From NCBI GenBank assembly GCA_902518075.1, contig CABYEX010000020.1, positions 1-24,454 on the forward strand: a stretch of 24,454 bases of DNA, written 5' to 3'. Of this stretch, positions 1 to 8,855 are shown one piece after another. The notes under the pieces were generated by a model that made no database searches, was not told where the DNA came from, and saw nothing but the letters and a program-made list of their open reading frames with translations. Numbering within the stretch: position 1 is the first letter of the stretch; every line of letters starts with the position of its first letter. The DNA is from Halieaceae bacterium. Its GTDB lineage: Bacteria; Pseudomonadota; Gammaproteobacteria; Pseudomonadales; Halieaceae. The translations under genes were made by a program, and so were the position numbers.

Positions 1-201
1 CGCAGGCCTGGCTGGATTGTGCCGCCGCCCATGGCCATATTCGCTTTTATGATGATCTGGCTCTTGATCGGGATGGTAGGAAGCATGGAGTTTATCGGTG
101 CGGGCGCGATTGCCAATGGCGCCCACGTTGGCGGCCTGCTGGCCGGTTGGATTCTGGGTGTCGTGATCAGTAGGTTGCCCACATTATTCGGGAGTCGGTA
201 G
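1..201 (+). CDS. Rhomboid family intramembrane serine protease, C-terminal part
   Basis: The reading frame is open from the first base, so only the last 66 residues of the gene are in the window. They carry two hydrophobic segments. The second begins with the motif NGAHVGGLLAG, which matches the last catalytic transmembrane helix of rhomboid proteases; its His (codon 124-126) would be the histidine of the Ser-His dyad. The serine-containing GxSG helix lies upstream, outside the window. Rhomboids cleave membrane proteins within or next to the bilayer. The gene ends 1 bp before the GTG of the next gene, which suggests co-transcription with the downstream genes. Assignment rests on one short motif plus hydrophobicity; the substrate cannot be inferred. 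Confidence 0.8.
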   Translation, partial: RRPGWIVPPPMAIFAFMMIWLLIGMVGSMEFIGAGAIANGAHVGGLLAGWILGVVISRLPTLFGSR

Positions 202-202
202 C

Positions 203-457
203 GTGGCGGATGACTATCGGCAATCGGTTCAGCAAATGGACCGTCAGGTATACGAGCAGTTGGTGACCTCGTTGTCGACTGGCCGCTGGCCAGACGGCAG
301 AACATTGACCGACGATCAGCGTCAGCATGCCATGCAGGCGGTGATCACCTGGGGCGAAATCCACCTGCCGCCAGAGGAGCGGGTGGGCTTTATAGACAAG
401 GGCGCCGAAGCCGGGGACAGCGGTGACGACCCCCAGCTGCTGGCGTGGAAGGAATAA
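203..457 (+). CDS. YeaC-like DUF1315 family protein
   Basis: An 84-residue soluble protein starting at GTG one base after the rhomboid stop codon. The sequence fits the DUF1315/YeaC family: an N-terminal amphipathic stretch, then GRWPDGRTLTDDQR and an HLPPEERVGFIDKG segment. The family has no established biochemical function. It is acidic, with no membrane segment or signal peptide, so probably cytoplasmic. It lies in a compact run with DUF2797 and pepN (4 bp to the next start), so it is probably translated from the same mRNA. The GTG start is chosen because it directly follows the previous stop and gives the normal family length. Confidence 0.85.
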   Translation: MADDYRQSVQQMDRQVYEQLVTSLSTGRWPDGRTLTDDQRQHAMQAVITWGEIHLPPEERVGFIDKGAEAGDSGDDPQLLAWKE

Positions 458-461
458 CAAG

Positions 462-1292
462 ATGAGTGACTGTCAGGGCTGCCTGAGAAAAATGCACACC
501 GAGCTAGCAGAGACGGTTCGCTACACCGTGTTTCCCGAGAAAGGGGGGCTCTGTCTGAATGATCAGCTCGGGCAATCTCTGCGCCTCGAATTCACGGGCC
601 GGATTGAGTGCGTTGCCTGTGATCGTCTGACTAAGAAAAGTTTTAATCAGGGCTACTGCTTTCCGTGTTTTCGCAAGCTGGCGGCGTGCGATAGCTGCAT
701 TGTCAGCCCGGAAAAATGTCACCTCGCAGAGGGCACCTGTCGTGAGCCTGACTGGGCCGAGAGTCACTGTCAGGTGCCCCACATTGTATATCTGGCCAAT
801 ACCTCCAGCGTGAAAGTGGGTATCACGCGGGAAACCCAACTGCCCACGCGTTGGATCGATCAGGGCGCGACGCAAGCAAAGCCCATTGCACGGGTGCAGA
901 CGCGGTATTTCTCGGGGTTACTGGAAGTGGTGCTGGCCAAGGAAGTCGGTGACCGCACCGCCTGGCAGACCATGCTGAAGGGCAACGGCGCGGATCAGGA
1001 TCTGGAACACATCCGCCAGCAGTTGATGAGCAGTTGCGCGCAGGGGATAGCCGATCTGCAGTTGCAGCATGGCGAGCCGGCATTTGAGCTATTAGAGGAC
1101 GCCCCGGAGACCCGGATCAGCTACCCGGTGCTGAGCTGGCCCGAGAAGGTGAAGGCACATAATTTCGATAAGCAGGCGGTCGTTGAAGGCACGCTGATGG
1201 GAATCAAGGGGCAGTATCTGATGCTCGATACAGGCGTGTTAAACATGCGCAAATTTGGTGGCTACGAAGTCGAAATCGAGGTGGTAGCCTGA
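462..1292 (+). CDS. DUF2797 family cysteine-rich protein
   Basis: A 276-residue protein recognised as the DUF2797 family. The N-terminal third is cysteine-rich, with CxxC pairs at C4/C7, C50/C53, C66/C69 and C76/C79 and further Cys at 86, 93 and 103, suggesting one or two zinc sites. Next comes IVYLAN at about 108-113 and VKVGITR at about 117-123, then RWIDQGA. This arrangement resembles the start of a GIY-YIG nuclease fold; that similarity is my inference, not an established activity. The ATG at 462 is preferred over upstream in-frame starts because it follows a purine-rich GGAA and leaves the DUF1315 gene unoverlapped. The stop overlaps the pepN start by one base (TGATG), indicating translational coupling with the aminopeptidase. 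Confidence 0.85.
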   Translation: MSDCQGCLRKMHTELAETVRYTVFPEKGGLCLNDQLGQSLRLEFTGRIECVACDRLTKKSFNQGYCFPCFRKLAACDSCIVSPEKCHLAEGTCREPDWAESHCQVPHIVYLANTSSVKVGITRETQLPTRWIDQGATQAKPIARVQTRYFSGLLEVVLAKEVGDRTAWQTMLKGNGADQDLEHIRQQLMSSCAQGIADLQLQHGEPAFELLEDAPETRISYPVLSWPEKVKAHNFDKQAVVEGTLMGIKGQYLMLDTGVLNMRKFGGYEVEIEVVA

Positions 1293-3901
1293 TGGCGTTA
1301 CGAGAAGGTTTACCTGCCACGATTTACCGCAAGGACTACACCGCGCCCGAGTTTGCGGTGACCACGGTTGATCTGCTGGTGCAGATCTCTACAGGGCGCA
1401 CCGAGGTCACAGCAACCCTAGAGATGGTGAGGCAGGGTAGCGGGCAGGGCGGTCTCAGGCTGGATGGAGAGCAGCTGTCACTGCTGTGGGTTGAGCTGGA
1501 TGGTGAGCGCCTGACCGAGAACGAATACACCGTTGGCGACTCCGATTTGATCGTGGCCTCAGTGCCTGACCGGTTCTCTCTGCGCACCTGCGTAACCATC
1601 TGCCCCGAGGAAAATACCTCTTTGGAGGGCTTTTACCGCTCCCAGAGTTCCTATTGCACGCAGTGCGAGGCGGAGGGGTTCAGGAAGATCACCTACTTTC
1701 CCGATCGCCCGGATGTGCTGGCGATCTACACCGTCACGCTCGAGGCGGATCGCTCCGAGTGCCCGGTGCTGCTCAGCAACGGCAATAAAGTCAGTGAGGA
1801 GGGTCTGGATAACGACCGGCACCGTGTGGTGTGGCACGACCCCTTCCCTAAACCGTCGTATTTGTTCGCCATGGTCGCCGGCGACCTTAAGCCCGTGAGT
1901 GATGTCTTTACCACCTGCTCGGGCAAGGTGGTGGATCTGAACATCTGGGTGGAGGAGAAAGATCTCGGTTACTGCGATTACGCCATGAGCGCACTCAAGG
2001 CGGCGATGCGGTGGGACGAGCAGGTGTACGGTCTTGAGTACGACCTTGATCTTTACAACATCGTCGCGGTGGATGATTTCAACATGGGTGCGATGGAGAA
2101 CAAAGGCCTCAACGTGTTCAACACCTCTTGCGTGCTAGCCCACCCCGATATCACCACGGACATGGGTTTTCAGCGCGTCGAGGCGGTCGTGGCCCACGAG
2201 TACTTTCACAACTACTCGGGCAACCGGGTCACCTGCCGGGACTGGTTTCAGCTCAGCCTGAAAGAGGGCTTCACGGTCTTTCGTGACAGCGAGTTCTCCG
2301 CCGACATGAACTCTCGGGGGGTCAAGCGGGTGGAGGACGCGCTGTTCCTGCGTACCTACCAGTTTGCTGAAGATGCAGGCCCGCTGGCGCATCCCGTGCG
2401 CCCGGATGCTTTTGTCGATATCTCGAACTTCTACACCCTCACGGTTTACGAGAAGGGTGCCGAGGTGGTGCGAATGCTACACACGCTGCTCGGGGCCGAG
2501 GCATTCCATGCCGGCACCACACTGTATTTCGAACGATTCGACGGGCAGGCGGTGACCTGCGATGACTTTGTGGACTGTCTGGCGGAGGCGTCGGGGCGCG
2601 ATCTGACGCAGTTCAGGCGCTGGTACGAGCAAGCCGGCACGCCCGAGGTGATCTTCAGTGAGCATTACGACCCCGACACCCGGTGTTATCAATTGACTCT
2701 GCAGCAGCACAATCCAACCGCTTCTGCGCATCAGGAAAGCGAGCCGCTGGTCATTCCTGTGGCGACCGGTCTGCTGGTCGATGGCCAGCCCCTTCCTCTA
2801 AATAACGGGACCACACGCGTGCTGGAGCTGACCGAGCGTGAGCAGATATTCACCTTTGACGATGTGCCCTCGAAGCCCGTGCTCTCGTGCCTGCGTGGTT
2901 TTTCAGCACCGGTCCGCGCCACGGTAGATCATGCCGAGGCGGATTTGTTGACGCTCATGGCCGAGGATGACGACGCCTTTGTCGCCTGGGATGCGGCGCA
3001 AACACTGTTAGCGAGGGCGATTGAGGCAGCGGATGCGGCATTGCCTCAGGGATTATTAAAAGCTTGCGAGCAGGTGCTGGTACGGTCCATGGATCCCGCT
3101 ATGAAGGCACTCACTTTGGCTCTGCCGAGCGAGGAGTACCTTGCGGATCGGGGCGCACAGCGGGGCCTGGTCAATGTCAGCCAGATTCATGATCAGCGAC
3201 AACAGGTAAAAGCTTCACTGGGTGGTGCTTTGGAGTTGGTCTGGCAGCAGGTGCTGTCTGATAATCCTGCTCCACAAGCCTACGCACCCCACGCCAATGA
3301 TATTGGTCTGCGGGCGTTGCGACATTTGGGTCAGGATTATTTGCTGGCAGCGAATCCTGCCGCGCACCTCGATCCCGCGCACAGCCTTTATGAGCGTGCG
3401 GACAATCTGACGGACCGCCTCGCGGCGTTGCGTTGGATCACCCACAATGAGGAAGTTGAGAAGCGAGAGGCAGTGCTCGCGGACTTCTATTCGCGGTGGC
3501 AGCACGAAGCGCTCGTGGTAAATCAGTGGCTGACGGTGCAGGCCACCCGGCCCGATGTGGACTGTGTCGACAGCGTGAGAGCGCTCATGACCCACCCGGC
3601 ATTCGACTGGCGCAACCCGAACAAATTGCGAGCACTGATTGGCGCCTTTGCCGGTGCCAACCCGATCGCCTTTCATCGCGAGGACGGTGCCGGTTATCGG
3701 CTGATGGGTGAGGTGATCGAGCGCCTGCAGGCGAGCAATCCCCAGATTGCGGCCCGCATGCTTGCGCCCATGACGCGCTGGCGCCGTTATGCAGTCGGGC
3801 AGGAGGCCATGCGAGGTGAGCTCGAGCGGCTCGCGGCGATCGATCCACTGCCGAAAGATGTATTTGAGGTGGTGACCAAGGCGCTAGGGGAGCCATCCTA
3901 G
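1292..3901 (+). CDS. pepN: Aminopeptidase N (M1 family)
   Basis: An 869-residue cytoplasmic zinc aminopeptidase that removes N-terminal residues from peptides; the length is close to E. coli PepN (870). Visible motifs: GAMEN exopeptidase motif at residues 266-270, zinc site HEYFH at 302-306 (H302, H306, catalytic E303) and third zinc ligand E325 in LKEGF. The N-terminal beta domain keeps features of the PepN subfamily, such as SQCEAEGFR-type substrate-cleft residues (here TQCEAEGFR) and FYRSQSSYCTQ. The C-terminal helical domain (about residues 550-869) is complete. ATG overlaps the DUF2797 stop. No convincing terminator is visible in the 87 bp between this gene and the convergent batD. Confidence 0.97.
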   Translation: MALREGLPATIYRKDYTAPEFAVTTVDLLVQISTGRTEVTATLEMVRQGSGQGGLRLDGEQLSLLWVELDGERLTENEYTVGDSDLIVASVPDRFSLRTCVTICPEENTSLEGFYRSQSSYCTQCEAEGFRKITYFPDRPDVLAIYTVTLEADRSECPVLLSNGNKVSEEGLDNDRHRVVWHDPFPKPSYLFAMVAGDLKPVSDVFTTCSGKVVDLNIWVEEKDLGYCDYAMSALKAAMRWDEQVYGLEYDLDLYNIVAVDDFNMGAMENKGLNVFNTSCVLAHPDITTDMGFQRVEAVVAHEYFHNYSGNRVTCRDWFQLSLKEGFTVFRDSEFSADMNSRGVKRVEDALFLRTYQFAEDAGPLAHPVRPDAFVDISNFYTLTVYEKGAEVVRMLHTLLGAEAFHAGTTLYFERFDGQAVTCDDFVDCLAEASGRDLTQFRRWYEQAGTPEVIFSEHYDPDTRCYQLTLQQHNPTASAHQESEPLVIPVATGLLVDGQPLPLNNGTTRVLELTEREQIFTFDDVPSKPVLSCLRGFSAPVRATVDHAEADLLTLMAEDDDAFVAWDAAQTLLARAIEAADAALPQGLLKACEQVLVRSMDPAMKALTLALPSEEYLADRGAQRGLVNVSQIHDQRQQVKASLGGALELVWQQVLSDNPAPQAYAPHANDIGLRALRHLGQDYLLAANPAAHLDPAHSLYERADNLTDRLAALRWITHNEEVEKREAVLADFYSRWQHEALVVNQWLTVQATRPDVDCVDSVRALMTHPAFDWRNPNKLRALIGAFAGANPIAFHREDGAGYRLMGEVIERLQASNPQIAARMLAPMTRWRRYAVGQEAMRGELERLAAIDPLPKDVFEVVTKALGEPS

Positions 3902-3988
3902 GCATTGAAGCGCGCTTTAGGGCCCATGGTCAGAACCCAAAAAAGTGCTCAGGCAGGGGCCGCTCAAGAGTGTCTCCGTATGGCCTGT

Positions 3989-5650
3989 CTAAGAGGGATA
4001 GAGCGACAAGGCATTGACACCCATACCGTGACCCTGAGGAGCGGGCTCCTCGCGCAGCGTATCGATCAATCCGTCCAGCGCTGACGTCAATTCACCATCA
4101 CCATACAGCGACCGATCCACAGCTCGTAGGCGCATCGCGAGGGATGCAGTGCTGACGCGAGCAAGTGCTTCCAGTGACGAAAAGCCCCGCTCATGATGGA
4201 GGTCCGCCCATTGCAGAATCGCTTTTCTGAGTAGCGCAGCATCTTCCTGTGCTGCGGCCTTTCTGATTTCGACCAACGCTTGTCGGACTGAGCCGGACTT
4301 GGCAGTGGCGCCGCCCGGTGTTGGAGAGTGGCCAGTGGCGTTGCGGCGATTCAACCAGAGCAGCATGCCGAGCGCGAGCGACACTAACCAGCCTGTCGCG
4401 CTGACGGCCCACAGCCAGGGCGGGAGGGTAGTGCCCGCGGGAGAGGCGCTTGACGCGATAGTCCGGTCATTGGTTTGATCGGCACTCTGGATGGCGGTTA
4501 CGACGACTGTCCGGGCAGGTAGCGTGGCGAACTCCAGACGGTCTGTTTCGATATTCCACCAAGGCACGCGAATCTCGGGCAGGGTCGAGGTGCCGCCAGA
4601 TCGTGCTACCAACGCCTCGCTTTGCACGCGTCGGCCCTGCAGTCCTTCAGCCAATTCACTCTGGTCAATCGATTCCTGATCAGGATAAAACCGCAGTTCG
4701 GAGATGTTGATGGCGCCTTGAACGCTACTTAGCGGTGGGAGCTGACTACCCTGCAGCCCTTGGGCGGTCAGGGTGAGGGTGCGCGTTGTGGAGGCGCCCA
4801 CACTCAGCAACGCCGGGTCGATGGACCAGTTTTCTTCGAGCGTGAGCGCTCGGGCGGGTAGCCATACCTCACCAGGGAAGCTGGTGGGCACGCTCTTGAC
4901 GTCAATTTCCAGTGGCTCGGAAGCCATGCGCAATCTTCTGCCGAGGCGAGCGCCAAGCAGTGAACGCCCCGGCTGCACCTCGCGAGCCGTAAACCCAATG
5001 GCCGGAATCCTAAGTGCGCCACTTTTCTGTGGGTATACGGCATACCGAAGTTCCGTGACCAACCAAGTCCGGTTGCCCACGCGTCGCTGAAAAGACCGTC
5101 GCTCGAGGTTTTCGACAACGGCATCGGGTATGTCAAAGTTCGAAATCTCGCCGCCATCCAGATTGATTGCCTGCTGAAGGGTCACGGTAAGTATGACCTC
5201 GGACTGTACGTAGACGCTGCTGTTATCTACGCTCGCCTCGAAGAGCACCAGTTCATCTCCCGGCGCCACAACTGGCTCGGCGTTCACGCGGATGGCCAGC
5301 GGTGTGGTGCTGCGCCCACCTGCGGTGAGTGATGGAATGGTGAGCGTACCTTCGCGCAGGGGGGCCAGCTCCATCTCCAGCGTGCGAGTGACTTGGTTTT
5401 GCCCGTTGATGAAGCGCGCATTAGTGGCACTGGAGCGCGACAGAATCTCCCAGTCTCGATTCAACGGTGTGAGATCAATCTCGGCGGGTTGTTCGCCCGC
5501 ATCGCCCAATAGCGTCAGGCGCAGGGTTTCGCCCATGGCGATAGTGCGCCTATCTGCAGTTGCCGAGAGTTCTGCCCAGGACAGATGGGTCCACAGCGTC
5601 ATGGCGACGCAGCACGCCCAGACAAAAGGGTTACCAACGAATCGATTCAT
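3989..5650 (-). CDS. batD: BatD-like protein (oxygen-tolerance/BAM family)
   Basis: About 553 residues, the last gene of the Bat operon. The N-terminal hydrophobic segment ending in SWA/ELSA is a signal peptide. It is followed by a long beta-rich periplasmic region with repeated Ig-like modules, and by one transmembrane helix (LPPWLWAVSATGWLVSLALGMLLWL, a bit beyond the middle of the C-terminal third). The remaining cytoplasmic tail is helical (QALVEIRKAAAQEDAALLRKAIL). This is the BatD topology. ATG at 5650 is preferred over an upstream GTG at 5662 because GAGG sits 6 nt before it; the gene then overlaps the batBC stop region by 20 bp. BatD is presumed to be an accessory of the MoxR/VWA complex; its molecular role is not established. 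Confidence 0.88.
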   Translation of the reverse strand: MNRFVGNPFVWACCVAMTLWTHLSWAELSATADRRTIAMGETLRLTLLGDAGEQPAEIDLTPLNRDWEILSRSSATNARFINGQNQVTRTLEMELAPLREGTLTIPSLTAGGRSTTPLAIRVNAEPVVAPGDELVLFEASVDNSSVYVQSEVILTVTLQQAINLDGGEISNFDIPDAVVENLERRSFQRRVGNRTWLVTELRYAVYPQKSGALRIPAIGFTAREVQPGRSLLGARLGRRLRMASEPLEIDVKSVPTSFPGEVWLPARALTLEENWSIDPALLSVGASTTRTLTLTAQGLQGSQLPPLSSVQGAINISELRFYPDQESIDQSELAEGLQGRRVQSEALVARSGGTSTLPEIRVPWWNIETDRLEFATLPARTVVVTAIQSADQTNDRTIASSASPAGTTLPPWLWAVSATGWLVSLALGMLLWLNRRNATGHSPTPGGATAKSGSVRQALVEIRKAAAQEDAALLRKAILQWADLHHERGFSSLEALARVSTASLAMRLRAVDRSLYGDGELTSALDGLIDTLREEPAPQGHGMGVNALSLYPS

Positions 5651-7415
5651 CAGGTTCCTCACCCTCTCTTAGTCTCTGCATGGTTTGGTACCGGAATTTG
5701 CGGCGCAACAAGCCGCCTGGATCATCCGGTACCCGGCGCAACCACTGCTCTAGTGCCTGTTGCTCTTCCAGCGCTTCGTCAAACTTGGCCATCTGTTCCT
5801 GAGTCGCGGCCTCCAGCGCCTCGGAATTCATCTCCTGCGCGTCAGCCATGGTGGGATCCTGCTGACCCTGCTCCTGCTCTTGTTCAGATTCAGACTGGTC
5901 ATTCTGACCGCTCTCGCTCTCGTCGCTGCTTTCGCCGTCGCTTTGTTCTTGCTCTCCCTCATCTGAGGTGTCCGAGCTGTTGTCGCCCTGGGACTCGCTG
6001 TCGTTGTCCTCTTGGGACTGATCGCCTTCCTGATTTTCCTGATCATGCTGTTGCTCTTGCTGATCGAGTAGCGACTGGATGAAACCGCGATTCGCGATGG
6101 CGTCCTCGGCGTCGGGAGCAAGGTTCAGACTTTCCTCATAGGCACTGAGCGCACCGCGAAGATCTCCCTGCAGCGCCAGCGAGTTGCCGAGGTTGTAGAG
6201 GTTGTCCGCCGTTGTCTCGCCGGCGAAACTCTTCGCCGCTTGATCGTAGCTGCCGGCCTCGTACTCCGCGACGCCCCGCCAGTTGGTGTCGGCGAACGCA
6301 CGCGCCGCATCTGACGCCTCGCCGGCGCTCAGGTGACGTGCGCCTTGCTGGTCAGGGGTGAGCCACAGGTCATCCCAGCCCGCTGCCTCCGGAGGAGGCG
6401 CGTGGGTCAGCAGCATGAGCGCGATACTCGCCACAACGCCTTTGCGAAAGGAGGGAAGGAGTAACAATGCCACCAACGCCGCGAGCCAGAAACCCTGGTC
6501 CTGCCAGGCGTCCGTTTGCCGATCGAGATCCAATTCGCCCTCTGTTGCGAGAGCATCGCGCTGGGTCAACGATTCAATATCCTGCTCATCGAGCCGAACC
6601 TCCTCATAGGGCGCGTCCAATTCCTGCGCGATGGTGGCAAGTTGATCGAGATCGAGCGTAGGAATCACTATCTCGCCCGCGTTGTCTTTCAAAAAGCCCC
6701 CGTTGGGGAGCGGGATAGGCGCGCCGGTGGCGGTGCCGATGCCAAGAATGGCAAGGCTGGCACCGCTGTCTTCGAGCGCTGATTGGACCCGGTTGCTCTC
6801 AAACCCTGGCAGCCCATCGGTCATCAACAAAATATGCCCGCCTTGCGCGCCTGCAGTCAGTAGCAACTCAGCTGCGAGTTCCACTGCGCTGGTGGCATCA
6901 GCACCCGGCAGGGGCATGATGGCGGGGGAGAGCGCCGGCATGAGATTGGCGATGGTGCGGGTGTCGTCTGTCAGCGGCGTGACGACGTGGGCGTCACCGG
7001 CGAACACGACTAGACCGGTCACGCCTTCTTGCCGAGTATCCAGCAGATCCAGTATTTTCTGTCGCGCGCGCTGCACACGGCTTGGCTGGACATCAGCGGC
7101 TAACATCGAGGCGCTGAGATCCAGGACGATGACCAGCGCATCTGCCCGTTTGATCACCGGCAGCTCCACGCGCTGCAGACTCGGTCCGGCTGCGCCCAGC
7201 GTCACGAGTGCCAGCAGAAGGGTCGGTATCCAGATGCGCGAGCGCTGCGCTTTACCGCGCTGATCCGGCAGCAAGTAAGGAAGTAGCTCAGCGTCGATGA
7301 CCTTGGTCCAGTCACCCTGATGCACGCGGCGGTACCACAGCGCCAATGCAACCAGCGGGCAGGCGAGCAGAGCCCAGAGCAGGTCCGGGCGAAGCAAATG
7401 AAATCCGTCAATCAT
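5631..7415 (-). CDS. BatB-BatC fusion: VWA domain plus TPR protein
   Basis: A 594-residue membrane protein joining two proteins that are separate in many Bat operons. N-terminal part (BatB): transmembrane helices about 11-28 and 62-76, then a von Willebrand A domain with intact MIDAS D99-L-S101-A-S103 and a later LLMTDG. Two further hydrophobic segments lie near 300-332. C-terminal part (BatC): TPR-like repeats (NLYNLGNSLALQGDLRGAL...) near 370-430. Then comes a roughly 70-residue low-complexity stretch of Glu, Gln, Asp, Ser, Asn and Gly, and a short conserved basic-aromatic tail. ATG at 7415 has GGTGA 5 nt upstream; an alternative GTG at 7424 overlaps the batA stop by 4 bp. It probably binds BatA and the MoxR ATPase at the inner membrane. 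Confidence 0.9.
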   Translation of the reverse strand: MIDGFHLLRPDLLWALLACPLVALALWYRRVHQGDWTKVIDAELLPYLLPDQRGKAQRSRIWIPTLLLALVTLGAAGPSLQRVELPVIKRADALVIVLDLSASMLAADVQPSRVQRARQKILDLLDTRQEGVTGLVVFAGDAHVVTPLTDDTRTIANLMPALSPAIMPLPGADATSAVELAAELLLTAGAQGGHILLMTDGLPGFESNRVQSALEDSGASLAILGIGTATGAPIPLPNGGFLKDNAGEIVIPTLDLDQLATIAQELDAPYEEVRLDEQDIESLTQRDALATEGELDLDRQTDAWQDQGFWLAALVALLLLPSFRKGVVASIALMLLTHAPPPEAAGWDDLWLTPDQQGARHLSAGEASDAARAFADTNWRGVAEYEAGSYDQAAKSFAGETTADNLYNLGNSLALQGDLRGALSAYEESLNLAPDAEDAIANRGFIQSLLDQQEQQHDQENQEGDQSQEDNDSESQGDNSSDTSDEGEQEQSDGESSDESESGQNDQSESEQEQEQGQQDPTMADAQEMNSEALEAATQEQMAKFDEALEEQQALEQWLRRVPDDPGGLLRRKFRYQTMQRLREGEEPDESIRW

Positions 7416-7420
7416 CGTGC

Positions 7421-8407
7421 TCACCCATAGCGCGGCCTCATGCCCAGACGACTAAGCCAACGGCTACGCAGCAACGCCAACAGGCTCGCCAAGGTCAGGG
7501 CGGCCAGCAACGGTATCCAGCTCAGGGCGCGTTTGGGGCGGAAAGTGCTGGCCTCCTGCTCGACCGGCTCCAGTTCATCGAGCAGTGCGTAGACCGCCTC
7601 CAGCTCTGCCGGCGAGGTCGCCCGGAAGTAGCGACCGCCTGTTGCCTCCGCTACTGCATTGAGCATGGCTTCATCGACTTCACTGCGGCCGTTGACCGTA
7701 CGCCCCAAATTGCGGCTGATGCCGATCGTATAAATCTTGACGTCGAGTTGTGCCGCGAGTGCCGCTGCTTCCATGGGATCGACGGTGCTGGCAGTGTCCT
7801 GACCGTCGGTTAGCAGAATGAAGATGCGCGATGATGCCGGTCTCTCCCGTAGCCGCTTGATCGCCAGACCCAGCGCGTCGCCGATGGCGGTATCTTCGCC
7901 CGCGAAGCCCAGCTGCGCCTCGTCGATGAAACGCGTCACGGTGCTCAGGTCGAAAGTGAGGGGCGCCTGTAAATAGGCGCGCGTGCCGAACAAGATCAGG
8001 CCGACGCGATCACCTTGGCGCCGCTCGGTAAAATCGGCGGCGATTGCCTTGACCGCGGTGATGCGCGGGACCAGACGATTGCCCACCTGCATGTCTTCAA
8101 TCTGCATGCTGCCAGAGAGATCCAGGCCCAGCATTAGATCGCGACCGGTATTGGGCAGTTCAATGGGCTCGCCAATCCATTGGGGCCTCGCGGTGGCGAC
8201 GATCAGCATCATCCACGTGAGCCACAGCAGCCACCAATAGCCGCGCCCCGACTTCATGCTGCGACCGGCACCGGCCAGACCGCGCCATCTTGCCGCAAAG
8301 GGTGCGCGTAGTGCCGAAGGTTGCAGAGACTCTCCCTTGCTGAACCGATGGATCAGCCAAGGCAGGGGAGCTACCGCGAAGACCCAGGGCCACAGCCACT
8401 CAAGCAT
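7421..8407 (-). CDS. batA: BatA-like VWA domain protein
   Basis: A 328-residue inner-membrane protein. Two N-terminal hydrophobic helices (about 5-20 and 57-73) are followed by a VWA domain with MIDAS motif D96-L-S98-G-S100 and the later ILLTDGQD, containing the conserved metal-site Thr/Asp. A C-terminal helix (about 293-313) precedes a basic tail. This is the standard BatA architecture: a Mg-binding VWA domain anchored in the membrane, facing the MoxR partner. The ATG overlaps the stop of the DUF4381 gene by 8 bp, and its own stop overlaps or abuts the start of batBC, so the genes are translationally coupled. Confidence 0.92.
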   Translation of the reverse strand: MLEWLWPWVFAVAPLPWLIHRFSKGESLQPSALRAPFAARWRGLAGAGRSMKSGRGYWWLLWLTWMMLIVATARPQWIGEPIELPNTGRDLMLGLDLSGSMQIEDMQVGNRLVPRITAVKAIAADFTERRQGDRVGLILFGTRAYLQAPLTFDLSTVTRFIDEAQLGFAGEDTAIGDALGLAIKRLRERPASSRIFILLTDGQDTASTVDPMEAAALAAQLDVKIYTIGISRNLGRTVNGRSEVDEAMLNAVAEATGGRYFRATSPAELEAVYALLDELEPVEQEASTFRPKRALSWIPLLAALTLASLLALLRSRWLSRLGMRPRYG

Positions 8408-8855
8408 GAGTCACCTCGTGCTGACGGATCCATTGTTCAGCGGCATCAAACAGATGGCTGGTGACCGGCGAGGGCTCGCGCTGATAGAGTGTGTCGAGTT
8501 CAGCAAAGGCATCCGACGCGACCTTGGGGCAGCTCGATGCGAGAAACTGCTGCCACGCTGTCCCGTGGAGCCCCGCGACCTGTTCGTGAGGATAGGCCTT
8601 CAGGGCCGCAGCCTTGAGAAGCCAATTGAGTTCGTCCTGCCCTGCCTCCCTTGAGCGGAGCTCATCGAGTGTTGCCAGCGCAATCCGTCGGTAGGCCGTC
8701 CTCAGACGCCGCTTTCGGAGCCACAGAACCAGCCCTATCAGTAAAGCCACGCTCAGTGCCACAACGATCCACCACCCGGGCGCCAGCGGCCACCAGCCGA
8801 TGGCAGCGGGTTCTCGCAGCGGCGCGAGTTGCGACAGCATCATCTCCGGATTCAT
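8400..8855 (-). CDS. DUF4381 domain protein
   Basis: A 151-residue protein with one N-terminal transmembrane helix (WWIVVALSVALLIGLVLWL, about residues 27-45) followed by a basic stop-transfer cluster RKRRLR and a helical cytoplasmic domain. The short Leu/Pro-rich start LAPLREPAAIGWWPLAPGWW is typical of DUF4381 proteins encoded in MoxR-VWA operons. The function of the family is unknown; position between DUF58 and BatA implies a structural or adaptor role in that assembly. The ATG overlaps the DUF58 stop by 4 bp (ATGA). No clear Shine-Dalgarno is seen, consistent with translational coupling. Confidence 0.88.
   Translation of the reverse strand: MNPEMMLSQLAPLREPAAIGWWPLAPGWWIVVALSVALLIGLVLWLRKRRLRTAYRRIALATLDELRSREAGQDELNWLLKAAALKAYPHEQVAGLHGTAWQQFLASSCPKVASDAFAELDTLYQREPSPVTSHLFDAAEQWIRQHEVTHA

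Noticed and set aside
3902..3988. Terminator between convergent pepN and batD
   Set aside because: An A-run (3939-3944) could be a minus-strand U-run, but only a 3-bp stem precedes it; no usable hairpin is seen.
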